Of a stretch of 64,000 bases of DNA, positions 45,895 to 56,737 are shown one piece after another; within the stretch, counting starts at the first letter, position 1, and every line of letters starts with the position of its first letter. The stretch lies in NCBI GenBank assembly GCA_037367355.1, contig CM074704.1, forward strand, positions 992,001-1,056,000, in the 5' to 3' direction. The notes under the pieces are model-generated. The model was not told the DNA's origin. It made no database searches and saw only the letters and a list, made by a program, of their open reading frames with translations. The stretch is from Neoscytalidium dimidiatum. Its lineage: Eukaryota; Ascomycota; Dothideomycetes; Botryosphaeriales; Botryosphaeriaceae. The position numbers and the translations under genes were made by a program.

Positions 45895-46410
45895 TTATTG
45901 ATCATTAAACGCACCCTGGTCCACTTTTAGGTCAACCAAGCTGCAATTAGCGCTTGAACTCTGGTTGTCCCAGTGGCCGTTCTCTTTGCTCAGGTCGAAA
46001 ATTCCAGGATACTTGAGGCTTTTCATCAATTCATCGCCATCTCCCTCGCAATCGCTATTTCTACCATATTCCATTAGTACCGTATAGAGCTCCTATGTAG
46101 ATTGTCTTTGAAATACCTACTTGAAAACATCACAAGTATATCCTGGGTCGGGTCCGAAGGAGGATATTCGATCAGTCCATTCCAACGGAAAGTTGAGGCA
46201 CTGTCCTACCGGCATGTGAAACCACTGACACCTACCACCGAATTTGGCCTCATCGCAAGCACAGAAACTCGCTTCAGTCGTGTCGATGCGCCTGAGAAGC
46301 GTACCTGCAGATCCAGGTATTTCAACAGCTGTCTCCGGCAACTTCACCAGAGCGACGCTGAGTCCGGCAAGGACGGTTAGTACCGTCACCGATACGCGGA
46401 GTAGAGTCAT
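45895..46410 (-). CDS. Small secreted cysteine-rich protein (crystallin-like type), two exons
   Basis: Exons 46410-46121 and 46054-45895, 149 aa. The N-terminus MTLLRVSVTVLTVLAGLSVA is a signal peptide. The mature part has seven Cys (about 50, 52, 61, 71, 93, 99 and 134). Exon 1 alone ends at an early TAG and looks like a complete 97-aa protein. A donor GTAGGT two bases before that stop and the acceptor AAATAG, with the branch point TACTAATG between, add 52 residues: DCEGDGDELMKSLKYPGIFD, then SKENGHWDNQSSSANCSL. The joined pattern (ISSFGPDPGYTCDVFNDCEG, then SLKYPG) matches a recurring fungal secreted family that I believe has a beta/gamma-crystallin-like fold. Such proteins are common among effector candidates, but no role is shown here. 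It sits next to a decayed gene in an AT-richer pocket. Confidence 0.8.
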
Positions 46411-46979
46411 GATGATTGCTCGTATGTCAACTTATCGTAGTATGGGACCAGGATTTGAAGTATAGAAAAAGTGATAGGATAAGAAGAGCGAGAAGGATAG
46501 AAAAAAGGGAAACATGGATTTATAGCATGTCGCACGAACCTCCACTAGTAGACATGCGTATTGATCCACCTTTGCCACTTCTCCAGTTGCTGCCATGAAT
46601 GGGCAGGGCGAGGTAATTGACCCTTCTGTGTCGACCTTAATCTTGCGCTTCACTTCCTATTATGCGGATATACCGGCTTTTCAGGAGACGCAGAGCGTGT
46701 ACAGGAAGAATCTGCTCCAACAAACTGCCGCCCTATTCAAGGAAACGCTGGATAGTCCGTGAGTATATTCTTATGATTCTATCGCTGCCTCGATCGTGTC
46801 TTGCGCCGTTTCGAAAGTTCCTTGGTTTGCGGAGCGGCATGCTTGGACACGCACGTCGTGGAAGCACAGAATATGCTCGCATTGCCACTGCTGGTTCTAA
46901 GGGGCTGCTGCTGACTTCTGGCACTACGAATTGGCCTACTTGAATGCTGATCATGTGGTACAGGGGCTTGGGCTGAGCG
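46411..46979. other. AT-richer intergenic region
   Basis: This region lies upstream of the small secreted protein. It may include further decayed sequence of the neighbouring pseudogene; an open frame on the minus strand crosses it (46733-47452), but its left part has no resemblance to the family. Confidence 0.4.
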
Positions 46980-49330
46980 TTCCCCGTAAGTGCGCTGCAG
47001 CGCAGCCTCGACGTTCCAGCGGACTTGTCGCTATACACGAATCCCGGATTGGTCTTGGTGACTTCTAATTGTTCCTCTTCTAGGTTCACTTGAAAACCCA
47101 TGTTAAAGAACTTAGCGGTCTTCGCTTTTAGATCGACTGTCCGACGAGGCTTTTTGGCATGAGCGAGGGCGTATCTGGTCCTTCCATCCTCCACTGCAGA
47201 GCCATCATCCTGTGCGGGCGCCACTCGAAATAATGGTAATGATTGAGCCAGCATGCACAGAAAAGCCCTGGAAGCTTGTATTCGGGGAATTCCAAGTTCA
47301 CCGGATTTAGCTGAAGTAAACATGTGCGCCAGTAGGGGCACTATCGATTGGGTGCTTTGTAACTGGCGCTGAACAACGGAAGTTACTCTAAAAGGATGTC
47401 TGCCTTTTGACCATGTGTAAGAACTCCGGGAGGTATTTTTCAAAGATGTCACAACAGAAAGTATGTCACGCGAGTAGTTGTATCTGCTATTGTAGTGTTT
47501 TCTGAACCGATCTGGATTTGCTGACTTGATTGTTCAGCGTTTGACTTGGCTAGTTTTTAAGCCTTGACGAGCTTCACAAGCACCAGTACATCATCCACTC
47601 TTAGTCCTTGGTATCTATCAAGATCCTCACTAAGAACATCCGTAACCTTGTCATTCAGCTGCCATTTCACAGCCTTTTCTGGCCCCACATCTTCATGGAC
47701 AGATTAGAGAAAGCTTTGCGTATTCTGAAAGCAAGCACTGAGTGTGAGTTCCTACAGCAAGCACTGATCAACACTGTGCCGTGCTCAATTGTCTTGCAAA
47801 TCAAGGGGGACGCACCTTCAAAAAGCTCGACACCGTTCAGAATGGCCCCGGGTTTGATGGTTTGGCTGATAGCATAATCTGACTGATTCAGCTCGTGGGA
47901 CCTTGGGGCCAAAATGAACCGCACAGCCTTTTCCAGGTCTTGCTTTGGACCTGAGCTGTCCTTGATCCTCTGACTGAGGTAGTCAGTCAGGTAAGCGAGA
48001 TCACGAGGCGCATCTGGAGGGTCTGCAGGCTTACAGAGTACTCCTCACTTGTCTCTGATGCAGTCCGTAAAGAGAAATCTTGGGAAGTATGGTCGCGGCA
48101 TCACCACAACCGCCCAAAAAAAGATTAGTCGTAAGGAAAGTTTAACTCTCTGAAAATATACCGTGTCTTTCCACTGGAAAGTGGCTTAGCCCCTCTAATT
48201 TCCAGTGCAGGGCTTGATATCCTTCTCATCAGGATCTCATCTGAACGGCTTGAACTGCACGATATCGACCTCCGATATTGATTTTCCACGTCCGATCCAT
48301 ATTCAATCCGGATCAACAATATACCTCAAGCTGAGATCGATCTCTGTATCATCTCCTGAGACGTCAAAGTCCTCTTCCAAAGCCCTTGATATTCCATCGT
48401 CGCCTGCAATTTCGCGCTGGATGTTTGCAAGGCAGAAACAAAAATTTGTGTTCCAGAATGTGGGAGTAGCGCTCTTGAGCCAGGTCAATCAGGCAGGCAT
48501 CCCACCATTCCCGGAGCGTAGAGCGAAGAAGCTACATCTATATGTCGGACACCAAGGGGGTTGACCTGATGGGAAACTCGGTATTTACTAGGTAATATGT
48601 GAGGACCCAGCGATAACCCGAAGTGACTTTGGTTCCTCATGGGCCATATCAGCAAACCTGACGTCTTTCAGTTTACGTGCGAACTCGGACCCTCCATGCA
48701 GGCGGACCCTTACCAACACATGTATGATTTGTCCAAAAGCTCTGAACAGAATACCTTCTCTTGTCCAGGATATTTTACCTTCACGGCGCCACTTTTGTGA
48801 GCGGAGGGATGGTATATGGCGAGAATGCCGAAGGTGCCAGGTGCAGTTTCAATGTCCTTGTGCGGTTTGAACATTGCTTACAGCAGCAGCTTGTTGATCT
48901 GTGCTGTTACCTTCTGCCCATCTTTGGCGAAACCCAGCTCTTCCGCAATCCGAGAAATGGGCTCATCCAGGAAACTCGCCCACATTAGAGTTAGGATTTA
49001 GAAGCGGCGAGCGTCGAGCTCCCAGGTATTGCGGACAGACGTGTTGACGAGGGTTTCATTGCGTCTGCCGAAGGGTGCTTGGTAGCAGGCTCGAATGAAG
49101 CCTCGAGCATTTTGCACACTCAAAGGTAACTGAACATCTTCAACACCAACGTAGATCTGTGGATCCACGGCCGTCCCCAATGGCCCGGATGATGTAAAGC
49201 TGCCCACGCCCTGGATTGCATTGAAAGCCTTAGAAAGGGTTTCCGCTTGTCTGTCTCTCTCGTCTACGGTGCTTTCGGAGGAAGAGGATTCAGCGTTGGG
49301 ATCACTTAAAGTCCGTCGTATCGGTATCGA
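46980..49330 (-). pseudogene. Decayed 2OG-Fe(II) oxygenase (fungal ~900-1000-aa family)
   Basis: Minus-strand fragments in changing frames follow the order of a fungal 2-oxoglutarate/Fe(II) oxygenase. From 5' to 3' they are: VGSFTSSGPLGTAVDPQIYV and LPLSVQNARGFIRACYQAPF with TSVRNTWELDARRF (49210-49001), ASFLDEPISRIAEELGFAKD and AQINKLLL (48980-48880), AMFKPHKDIETAPGTFGILA and HKSGAVKVKYPGQEKVFCSE (48877-48740), SGYRWVLTYYL in a shifted frame (about 48620-48590), LANIQREIAGDDGISRALEE (about 48430-48370) and DIVQFKPFR with DPDEKD (about 48260-48220). In-frame stops interrupt it at 49000-48998, 48880-48878 and 48712-48710, and at least one frameshift lies just before SGYRWVL. Several stops could come from CAA to TAA changes, as expected of repeat-induced point mutation. 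The 3' part (47700-46980) is assigned only weakly. No intact product is possible. Confidence 0.72.
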
Positions 49331-49767
49331 TGAAAGGGATACTTCTAAGCTTTGAGGTTGATGTTGCTATGCGACAAGGAACCAGGCTTCGCGTCGCAGG
49401 CCAATGCCAAATGTAGTGAACACGCTAGTGCAGATCTAATCTGGGGTATCATTAACAACGATGTTATGCTGGATGAAATTTATTTGAACGGGTTCACAAA
49501 GGTACGAGATGGGAACAGTTTGGCTTGGCAAATAAGATAGTCATGTACAGCGCATATAATTGGTGGGCCACGAGATTCAAAGGCCACTAGCTTCTTCGAT
49601 AGAGTCGAAGAGTTCACACGACTCCAAACCACGCTATTGTTAGCAGCTTTCAAAAGAGCTGCAGTAAAAACAAAATTTTGCTCTGAGTTCTCAGGCATTG
49701 TATCTGTATTTTTGGCGTTCGTTCTCTTTCTGGAGAGGCCACTTCCCAATGACCATCTTGTCCTACC
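49331..49767. other. AT-richer intergenic region
   Basis: This 437-bp region lies between the decayed oxygenase and the 3' end of PRP4. It could hold the lost N-terminal end or promoter of the pseudogene. No intact gene is seen. Confidence 0.45.
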
Positions 49768-51543
49768 TCAGAGGCCTTCTCCGTCATCCCTAGCCCATAA
49801 TTTCACAGTCCTGTCGTGACCTGAACTGCAAATCCATTTTGCATCATGACTAACATCCACACTAAGGACGTTGCCTGCATGTCCGCTGAGTGTCTTGCAC
49901 AATGCCCAGTCATCTGCACTGAAGATTCTAACGTTCTTGTCAAATCCGCAAGAGACGAAGAACGTGCCGGCCTTCTTCGGTTTCATGTTGCCATTCTCGT
50001 CCTTCACTGGTGTGTACCCATTTGCAGGGCCATCGATGCCCTTGAACCAACGCAAATCCGTCACACCTCCCCTGTGAGCACCGATGCTGCCCATCTCGCG
50101 TACGGCACGCACATCCCAACATTTCGCAAACCCGTCACCGGAACCGGAGAGCACTCGGTATCCATCAGCACTCCAGTCCAGACCGTAGATGGGGCTGATG
50201 TGGCTGTCCAGAAGCATGACCATGCGGCCAGTACGGAGATCCCACACTCTGCCAATGCTGTCAAGACCAGCACTGGCGACGAGAGATCCATCAGCATTGA
50301 AGCTAACTGTGTAGACCTCGCGTGAGTGTCCTTCTTGGAGGAGCAGCTCTGTGGTGGTGTTTACATCCCACAAGCGCCATGTTGTATCGAAGGATGCTGA
50401 AGCCAGGTACTTGCCCGATGGGTGAAACTCTATTCTGCAAACCCGTCCAGTGTGACCGGATAGAGAAGAAATCGGAGTGTCCTGCTCGAGCGACCAGAGA
50501 TGGATCTGACCTTCACCCCCTCCGGATGCCAGGTTGAGAGAAGAAGGCGAGACATTGCTGTCTGATAATGTTGCGCCAGGGTACCAAGCCAAGCCCCCTA
50601 CCCGATCAGTGTGTCCTCGAAACACGCTTTTCTCATCGAGATTGGGTACATCAAGAAGCCTGATGCTACCACCCCAATTGCCTGCCACGATCATCTCTCC
50701 ACTTGGCGAGAATCGTGCGATACTGACCGGTCTATCCCCGGCAATCTGAGAACCGAATAGGTCAAATCCTTCTAATCGTTCCTTGACAGCCTTGCGGTGT
50801 TTGACGTGAGTGCGTAGAGGTATAGTGGACTCCAGCTTCTGGTACGCAATGCGGTTCTGCGCTCTTGGCAGGGAATATCTCGCGATATCTCTTCGTGCTT
50901 CAAGCAATTCTTCCAGGCCCTCGGTGTAGAATTCCTCGTTGCCCTCATCTTCCTCTTCAGCCTCGGCAGATTGATCCCGCATCTGGGTATCGCCTTGCGC
51001 ATCATGCTGGCCAGACTCTAATTGCTGGGTAAGAAGCTCTCGTAGACGGTCTCTTCTGTCTCCAGGGCCTTCGCCAAACAACGTTATGGGTTCTCCAAGC
51101 TCTCGTAGACGTAGGCGAACTTTGTTGTCATCGGTAGGTACTGCGATAGTCGCCGCCAGACGCTTGCGTTCAAATTGAGCAAGAATGGCAGACGCTTTCT
51201 CCGAGGGAATCCCAGCGGCGCCTGAAGGAAGGGAGTAGTCGCGATCGACAGCTGGAAAGCTGCATAAGCATTATGGTTAAGTATTTGGAGCAGCTGGGGG
51301 ATACCTACGGACATTGGCAAGATCGATGCCGCCCATTTCGACGTCCTGTCCAGAGACATGCACATCAGCGCTTTACTCATGTTCTCAGCTGCGAGGGTGT
51401 GATCGCGATGCTGAACACGAATCGCGCCCTCTATTTTGTACACTTGTGAACACCGGGCGACCGCGACAAGAGAATGCGGGACAGAGTTGGCTTACCTCTT
51501 GCGGCTCCTCCTCCACGTACGCTTGCCTTGACGGGTGCATCAT
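49768..51543 (-). CDS. PRP4: U4/U6 snRNP-associated splicing factor PRP4 (WD40)
   Basis: Component of the U4/U6 di-snRNP, needed to build the tri-snRNP in the nucleus. Exons 51543-51496, 51345-51309 and 51251-49768, 522 aa, the usual size. The two short 5' exons encode [16 protein letters not shown] and [12 protein letters not shown]; exon 3 starts with [20 protein letters not shown]. The N-terminal SFM/PRP4 motif ([20 protein letters not shown] with DRRDRLREL) at about residues 75-100 is diagnostic. Seven WD40 repeats follow, ending in [42 protein letters not shown] and [11 protein letters not shown]. The 37-nt second exon is easily missed. The gene is divergent from the PTC7 phosphatase with 453 bp between starts. 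Confidence 0.95.
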
Positions 51544-51996
51544 CTTGGCGGCTGGTTGTTGAGGCGTGGCCTCGGGCAAACTTGATCTTTGACAAGGCGA
51601 GAAGAAGAAAAAGAAGAAGAAGAAGAAGAAGAAGCGCGGCGTTGTGAAGGCGCAGACTGGGTTGGCGAGGATCAGATGCGAGGCTCGCGCGACCAATACA
51701 AAATGGTTGCCGACGCGCCTGTGAGATGATACGGCTTGCGCAGTCGGTCGGTAGCGTCTGCCGTAGCTCTTGCTTGACATCCCTGTTGCTTTTCCGCCGC
51801 CCGCTCCGCCGCTGCCAAGCCGCGTTCTACCTCTTTACGTAGGACACTATCTACTGACTGGTGGCGGCCTGCGGCGACCTTCTACACACGTTCCTGAATT
51901 TCTTACGCCCGTCTGTACTCTCAACACCACGCAGCTACCTCCATATCCTCTCCCTATCCTGTAATGCCCTTTGCTTAACTTCTTCAGTGGTCGCCC
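51544..51996. promoter_or_regulatory. Divergent promoter region PRP4 / PTC7 phosphatase
   Basis: This 453-bp region is shared by two divergent genes. A (GAA)n tract lies at 51601-51634, immediately upstream of PRP4, and would be a CUU-rich pyrimidine tract in the PRP4 leader. Confidence 0.5.
51601..51634. repeat. (GAA)n trinucleotide tract
   Basis: About eleven GAA units with one interruption (GAAAAA near the start) lie 58 bp upstream of the PRP4 start codon. Confidence 0.92.
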
Positions 51997-53319
51997 ATGC
52001 GTGCGACCGTCCGTTTCCTTGTCTCCTTCCTTGTCCTCTTAATTGCGATTGCGATGAGCTTCGCTGGCCCTCGTCTTGTTCTACAAAGCAAGCTCTCTCA
52101 AGCTGCTGGAGCCGGCCTCACTACCTGTGCGCAATTGCCGCTATGCAATGCTAGCCTAGCGAGGGCCACGCGCCTGTCGTCCTGGATTGTTTCCACCACT
52201 CCCGCTTTTCGACCATTTGGCGCCTCTTCCAGGAGCAGCTTGCAGATGCCCAGATTTACCTATCGCATATCCGCGTCATACTCCGCAAAGGGCCACCAAT
52301 TCAATCCAGAGTACAACCTCTTCAATCATAATCCCTTCGTCCGGTTGACCAAGAAGGGCGGCCACAAGCGGCCTGCGAGTGGACAGGACTCGTTCTTCGT
52401 GAACCAAATCGGCGACACAGGCGCGGTTGCCTTTGGAGTAGCAGATGGCGTGGGTGGATGGACTGAATCCGGCGTGGATCCCGCCGACTTTGCGCACGGT
52501 CTTTGCGACTATATGGCTGTAGCCGCCAACGGTTACCCGGAAGGCTTCGCAAAGGGACCTCTGCACCCGAAGGATCTGCTTCAGATTGGCTACGAAAAGG
52601 TCACCAAAGATGACGCCATCGTTGGCGGAGGTAGCACCGCATGCATAGCGGCAGCGGAGCCTGATGGATCTGTGGAGGTAGCCAAGTGAGTGTCCTCTGT
52701 GGTGCGGTTGGTTAAGAAGGTCTAACGCCTCGACAGTCTAGGTGATTCGGGCTTCATCCACCTTGGTCTGAATGCAGTCCGCTACTTCTCGCCGCCGCAA
52801 ACACACGCTTTCAACACTCCATACCAAATGTCCAAGATTCCGGCTCAGATGCTCGCCCAGATGAAGCTCTTCGGAGGTTCCGTCGCACACGCCGAGACGC
52901 CGAAGGATTCAGCTGTCACGAACCACAAGGTCAAGCATGGAGATGTACTTGTCTTTGCGACTGATGGAGTGTGGGATAACCTGAGTCCGCAAGATGTGCT
53001 CACCATTGTTGCGAAAAATATGACTGCCTTGGGCGGATGGATCGATACTAGAGAGGAATTCATGGTGAGTCCTCATCTTCGCGATCTCACGGAGAAGGGC
53101 GGAATTGGCAAGTCGGAGAACAACACACTGCAAGCTCTGCTAGCACTCGCAGTGACTGGAGAGGCTAAGGCGGCAAGTTTGAACACCAGGAGGGACGGCC
53201 CGTTCGCGAAGGAGGTGCAGAAGTACTATCCGGGTGAGAACTGGCACGGCGGAAAACCGGACGACATCTGCGTAGTCGTCGCTATTGCCGTCGAGGACGG
53301 TAGAGAGAGCAAGCTGTAA
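51997..53319 (+). CDS. PTC7: PP2C-type phosphatase PTC7/azr1
   Basis: Mitochondrial Ser/Thr phosphatase; in yeast Ptc7 acts on mitochondrial proteins including coenzyme Q biosynthesis. Exons 51997-52685 and 52737-53319, 423 aa from the first Met. The conserved entry is FTYRISASYSAKGHQFNPEY (about 86-105). Metal-binding motifs are SGQDSFFVNQIGDTGAVAFG, VADGVGGWTESGVDPADFAH, NLGDSGFI (across the intron), FATDGVWDNL and GKPDDICVVVAI. From the first Met the N-terminus is a hydrophobic helix (VRFLVSFLVLLIAIAM), unlike a presequence; Met20 or Met84 would give mitochondrial-type leaders, so the true start is open. It is more typical of the family than the paralog at 16502-17929. Confidence 0.92.
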
Positions 53320-53960
53320 GAAAGACGTTCACAACCTGGGAAAGCATGGTTTGGCGCTGGCTATACTGTAGATTTGGCTTCCTTGGATACAGGGGCGTTC
53401 GACGGCATGGATTGAACTGTTCAGTGCTACAAAAGTCTAGACACAATGCATAAATGTATCAAAGTACATCAATGTGCATGGGGGCGAAGGATTGTCATTG
53501 CCCTGTAAAGCTGCTGACCAGGTGGTACCTGATGCGCGTGGGGTGATCATAGCGGCCAGGCTCAGGGACGGAGAATCAAAGTTACGTGAGTCGGTCGACA
53601 CGATAAAACAACGTCAACATCCGGCAGATCCATCAAAGCCTCGCTCTTTTTTTTTCCCCCCCCCATCCGGATTCGTATCGCTGCCGTCATTGCGTGGTGT
53701 GTGACAGGCGGGCCCCTGCACTGGTGCATGCTGGTTGCCCCGGCAGCGCAAGCCAAACCTCACGTAAATCCCGCGCGCTGCCTCGACGCCCTCAACTTCA
53801 TCATCTTCACGACGCGCCAACGCACCGGCATCTTGCCAACCTCGTCAGCATCCCCTATGGAACGGTAGCACAGTCTCGGCATTTGCTACACCGATCGACA
53901 TTCGCCCCGAGATACTATCAGCATCGGATACCTTCCTGCGGTCGCATCTCTCTCGACGCC
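53320..53960. other. Intergenic region
   Basis: This 641-bp region lies between the phosphatase and the MPS1 kinase. The frame of MPS1 stays open upstream to 53694, so a longer N-terminus cannot be excluded. A T/C homopolymer tract lies near 53648-53664. Confidence 0.5.
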
Positions 53961-55942
53961 ATGGCCGCAGCTTCGCCAACTCCTCTATCGTCCTACAGCA
54001 ACGGCGGCCGCGTGTCGCGTCAGACTTCGATGCGCACCTCGTTGCAACACAGGCGCGAGTCGCCCATCTCTATCCTAAGTCAGTCTCATGGCTTTAGCGC
54101 CAATGCGCCAATGATGCAGCGCATCGACATCGGCGACAGCTCCGAAGACGAGATCGAGCAACCTATGAAGCTGAACCCATACACCCGCGCCCTCCTCGGC
54201 CAGGACGCCCCCAGTTCGCCCGTGAGGCAGCAGGGCGCTCCGAAGCTGCGAATTGCGAGGAATTCCTTAGGCCATACCGACACTCCAATGCAAGATACAA
54301 TAACCCCGGCGCCATCGTTGCGCATCAAAAGGGTGCCTCTGCGAGGTGCACCTATGCGCCGGCTGAGGCGCACCCCGCAAAGCGAGGATGAGCAGCAGCA
54401 ACAACAGTCATCGTTGGACGCATCCCACTCAGCTAGTCCTCAGGCCAGCGGAAGTCCGCAAGCACCCAGGGGTGGCAGCCCCAGGATCGTTCGCATTACC
54501 AGCCCCTCTCATGATCAGGAGAACCTTCCGGCTTCGACCATGAAAGCGGACTCCGTCATGAGAGTCAACTCAAACACCAAGGTTGATTCTATGATGAAGG
54601 ACTCTTTCATGAGGGACTCGGGAATAAAAGCAGAGCCCGCCGTCAGGCCGTCATCGCAGAGCGAGAATAAGCCCATGCCATTGGCTCCCGTCAGTGTGAA
54701 TACGCCACTCCGTCCCGCTCCCCCCCCACCACCTAGGATGTCAGTCTTGGATACTGCAACTGCTGTCGCGGGGGCCTCGACGGTCAAGCAGAAGAAGAGA
54801 AGAAGGGCCTTCATGGTGAACGGAAAGCCTTACCAAGAAGTCGGCAGGATAGGCAAAGGTGGTAGCTCTGACGTATACCGCGTCATGGCTGAAAATGGCA
54901 AGCTGTTCGCCTTGAAAAGGGTGAAGCTTGAAGATGCAGACGAGAACGCCGTGCGCGGGTACAAAGGGGAGATCGAGCTGTTGAGGAAGTTGGAGGGTGT
55001 GGAACGCGTTGTACGGCTATTTGACTGGGAAGTGGACGAGGAGAAGCAGGTGCTCAGCGTGGTGAGTGAATCTCAAGACCCTACCCCAAGGCAGACGAAG
55101 CCCTAGTTACCTGTTGCTAATTGCAATACTAGCTCATGGATATTGGGGAGTCTGATCTTGCTCGCATTTTGCGCATGAAGATTGATCCTGAGGATGCCCG
55201 TCTGGATCTTTCCTTTACGCGTTACTACTGGAAGGAAATGCTTGAATGTGTTGCCTCAGTCCACGACTACGATATCGTGCATTCGGACTTAAAACCCGCA
55301 AACTTCCTTTTGATCCAAGGACGTTTGAAGCTCATCGATTTTGGTATCGCCAACGCTATCGATGTTGACAACACCGTGAACGTTCACCGAGATTCCCACG
55401 TCGGCACACCAAACTATATGTCTCCAGAATCACTCCAAGATGCGAATGCATCCGCCCGTCACGGTCCCAATGGTGATTCCTCGCTCGGCCGTTGCATGAA
55501 GCTTGGCAAGCCCAGCGATGTTTGGAGCTTGGGTTGCATCTTGTACCAGATGGTCTACGGCAGACCACCTTTCGCCCATATCCCCAACCAGATTCACCGG
55601 GTCATGGCCATCGTCAATCCCAACGTCACAATCGAATTTCCTTCGCATGGTCTAGGGAATGTGCGCATCCCCACCGGTCTCAAGAAGACGCTAAAGCGCT
55701 GCCTCCAGCGCGATCCTGCCCATCGTCCTACCATTGCCGAGATGCTCAGCGAAAGGGACGAGTTCCTATGTCCAGACGCAGGCGAGGACCTCAGGATTCC
55801 TGAGGCTCTCTTGGGCCAGATTATCCAAAGAGTTGCGGATCGTTTCAGAGATAAAAGCAAGCCGATGCCGACAGAAGAGGAGATAAGACAGTATCCAGGC
55901 AGTTTCTACACGAAGATTCGAGATCTGCTGGAGGAGGTGTGA
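53961..55942 (+). CDS. MPS1: Dual-specificity spindle checkpoint kinase MPS1/TTK
   Basis: Kinase that starts the spindle assembly checkpoint at kinetochores (Mph1 in fission yeast). Exons 53961-55061 and 55133-55942, 636 aa. The N-terminal 280 residues are disordered and rich in SP/TP sites, Arg patches (RIKRVPLRGAPMRRLRRTPQ) and a polyproline run (PAPPPPPRM). The kinase domain begins at about residue 283: VNGKPYQEVGRIGKGGSSDV is the Gly-rich loop, FALKRVKLED the Lys-bearing strand, VLMDIGESDLARIL follows the splice junction, HSDLKPANFLL is the catalytic loop at about 416, and LIDFGIANAI the DFG motif. The activation segment reads VGTPNYMSPESL, and YQMVYGRPPFAHI and RCLQRDPAHRPT close the domain. 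The start lies in good context (GCCATGGCC) and matches an N-terminus free of structure. Confidence 0.95.
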
Positions 55943-56737
55943 GCTTGATGCCTGTAGTGACGCGATAAACCACGACGAGTGACGACGAAGTAATGCGGAG
56001 CTTTCTGTGAAAGTCATCCTGACTTTCCTCTTCTTCCTCTTCAGCCCCATTTCGAAAAGGGTTTCCTTTCCGGAGCATTTGACGCGTATATTTTCGATTG
56101 GATAGCACGGCGCCCGGTGCTCTCATCTTCTGCTTCTCTGGACGCATTCCTCACCCGTAGTCAAAACACCTCCACGTTTCCTTTGTGCTGATAATCGCAT
56201 GGTTCCGGTGTGAATGGGAAGAGAAAGGGGCGGGATTGTTGGATGAAAGCTGCATTACCACAAAATTTTCTTTCTTCTTGTGCATCAATGGCGCTTGTAT
56301 ACATATACCCACTGTTGCGCCAGCACTTGGCACGATATTTTCTTATCCAGAATCATCTTTCCAGCCTTTAGCCTCACAAGCGCTCTTCCCACAGTCAATC
56401 CCCAAACCTATCACAATTGCACTTGATTATGGTGACAGTGACAGTGACATATGCAGCGATGATATGCATGAGACCATTGAATGGGGCTAATGGAATGATT
56501 TTGTTTTTTCAGACAGCCTAGTTCCTGAAAGTACAACCCGATCTCCAAATACTTTTTCCCCTTGTCGCACCGACTATGCTTCAACGGCCTCCAGAGTGTA
56601 GTATACATGCATAGAACGTGCGAGACTCCGACGAAGCACAGCGGTTTTGATCAATTTTGGCCAACTCATGTACACGTACTCAACGCCACTCCGCACCACC
56701 AACTCCTTGTTCATGCCGTACGCTCCGTGCCAGTCAT
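55943..56737. other. Convergent intergenic region
   Basis: This 795-bp region lies between the convergent MPS1 and TMA22 genes. No gene is recognised. Confidence 0.5.

Noticed and set aside
46733..47452. 239-codon minus-strand open frame as an intact gene
   Set aside because: It has no Met-led domain or signal; part of it may be the C-terminal remnant of the decayed oxygenase, so it was folded into that call.
49352..49540. 62-codon plus-strand frame near the pseudogene
   Set aside because: Short, unrecognised and opposite to the decayed gene; not supported.
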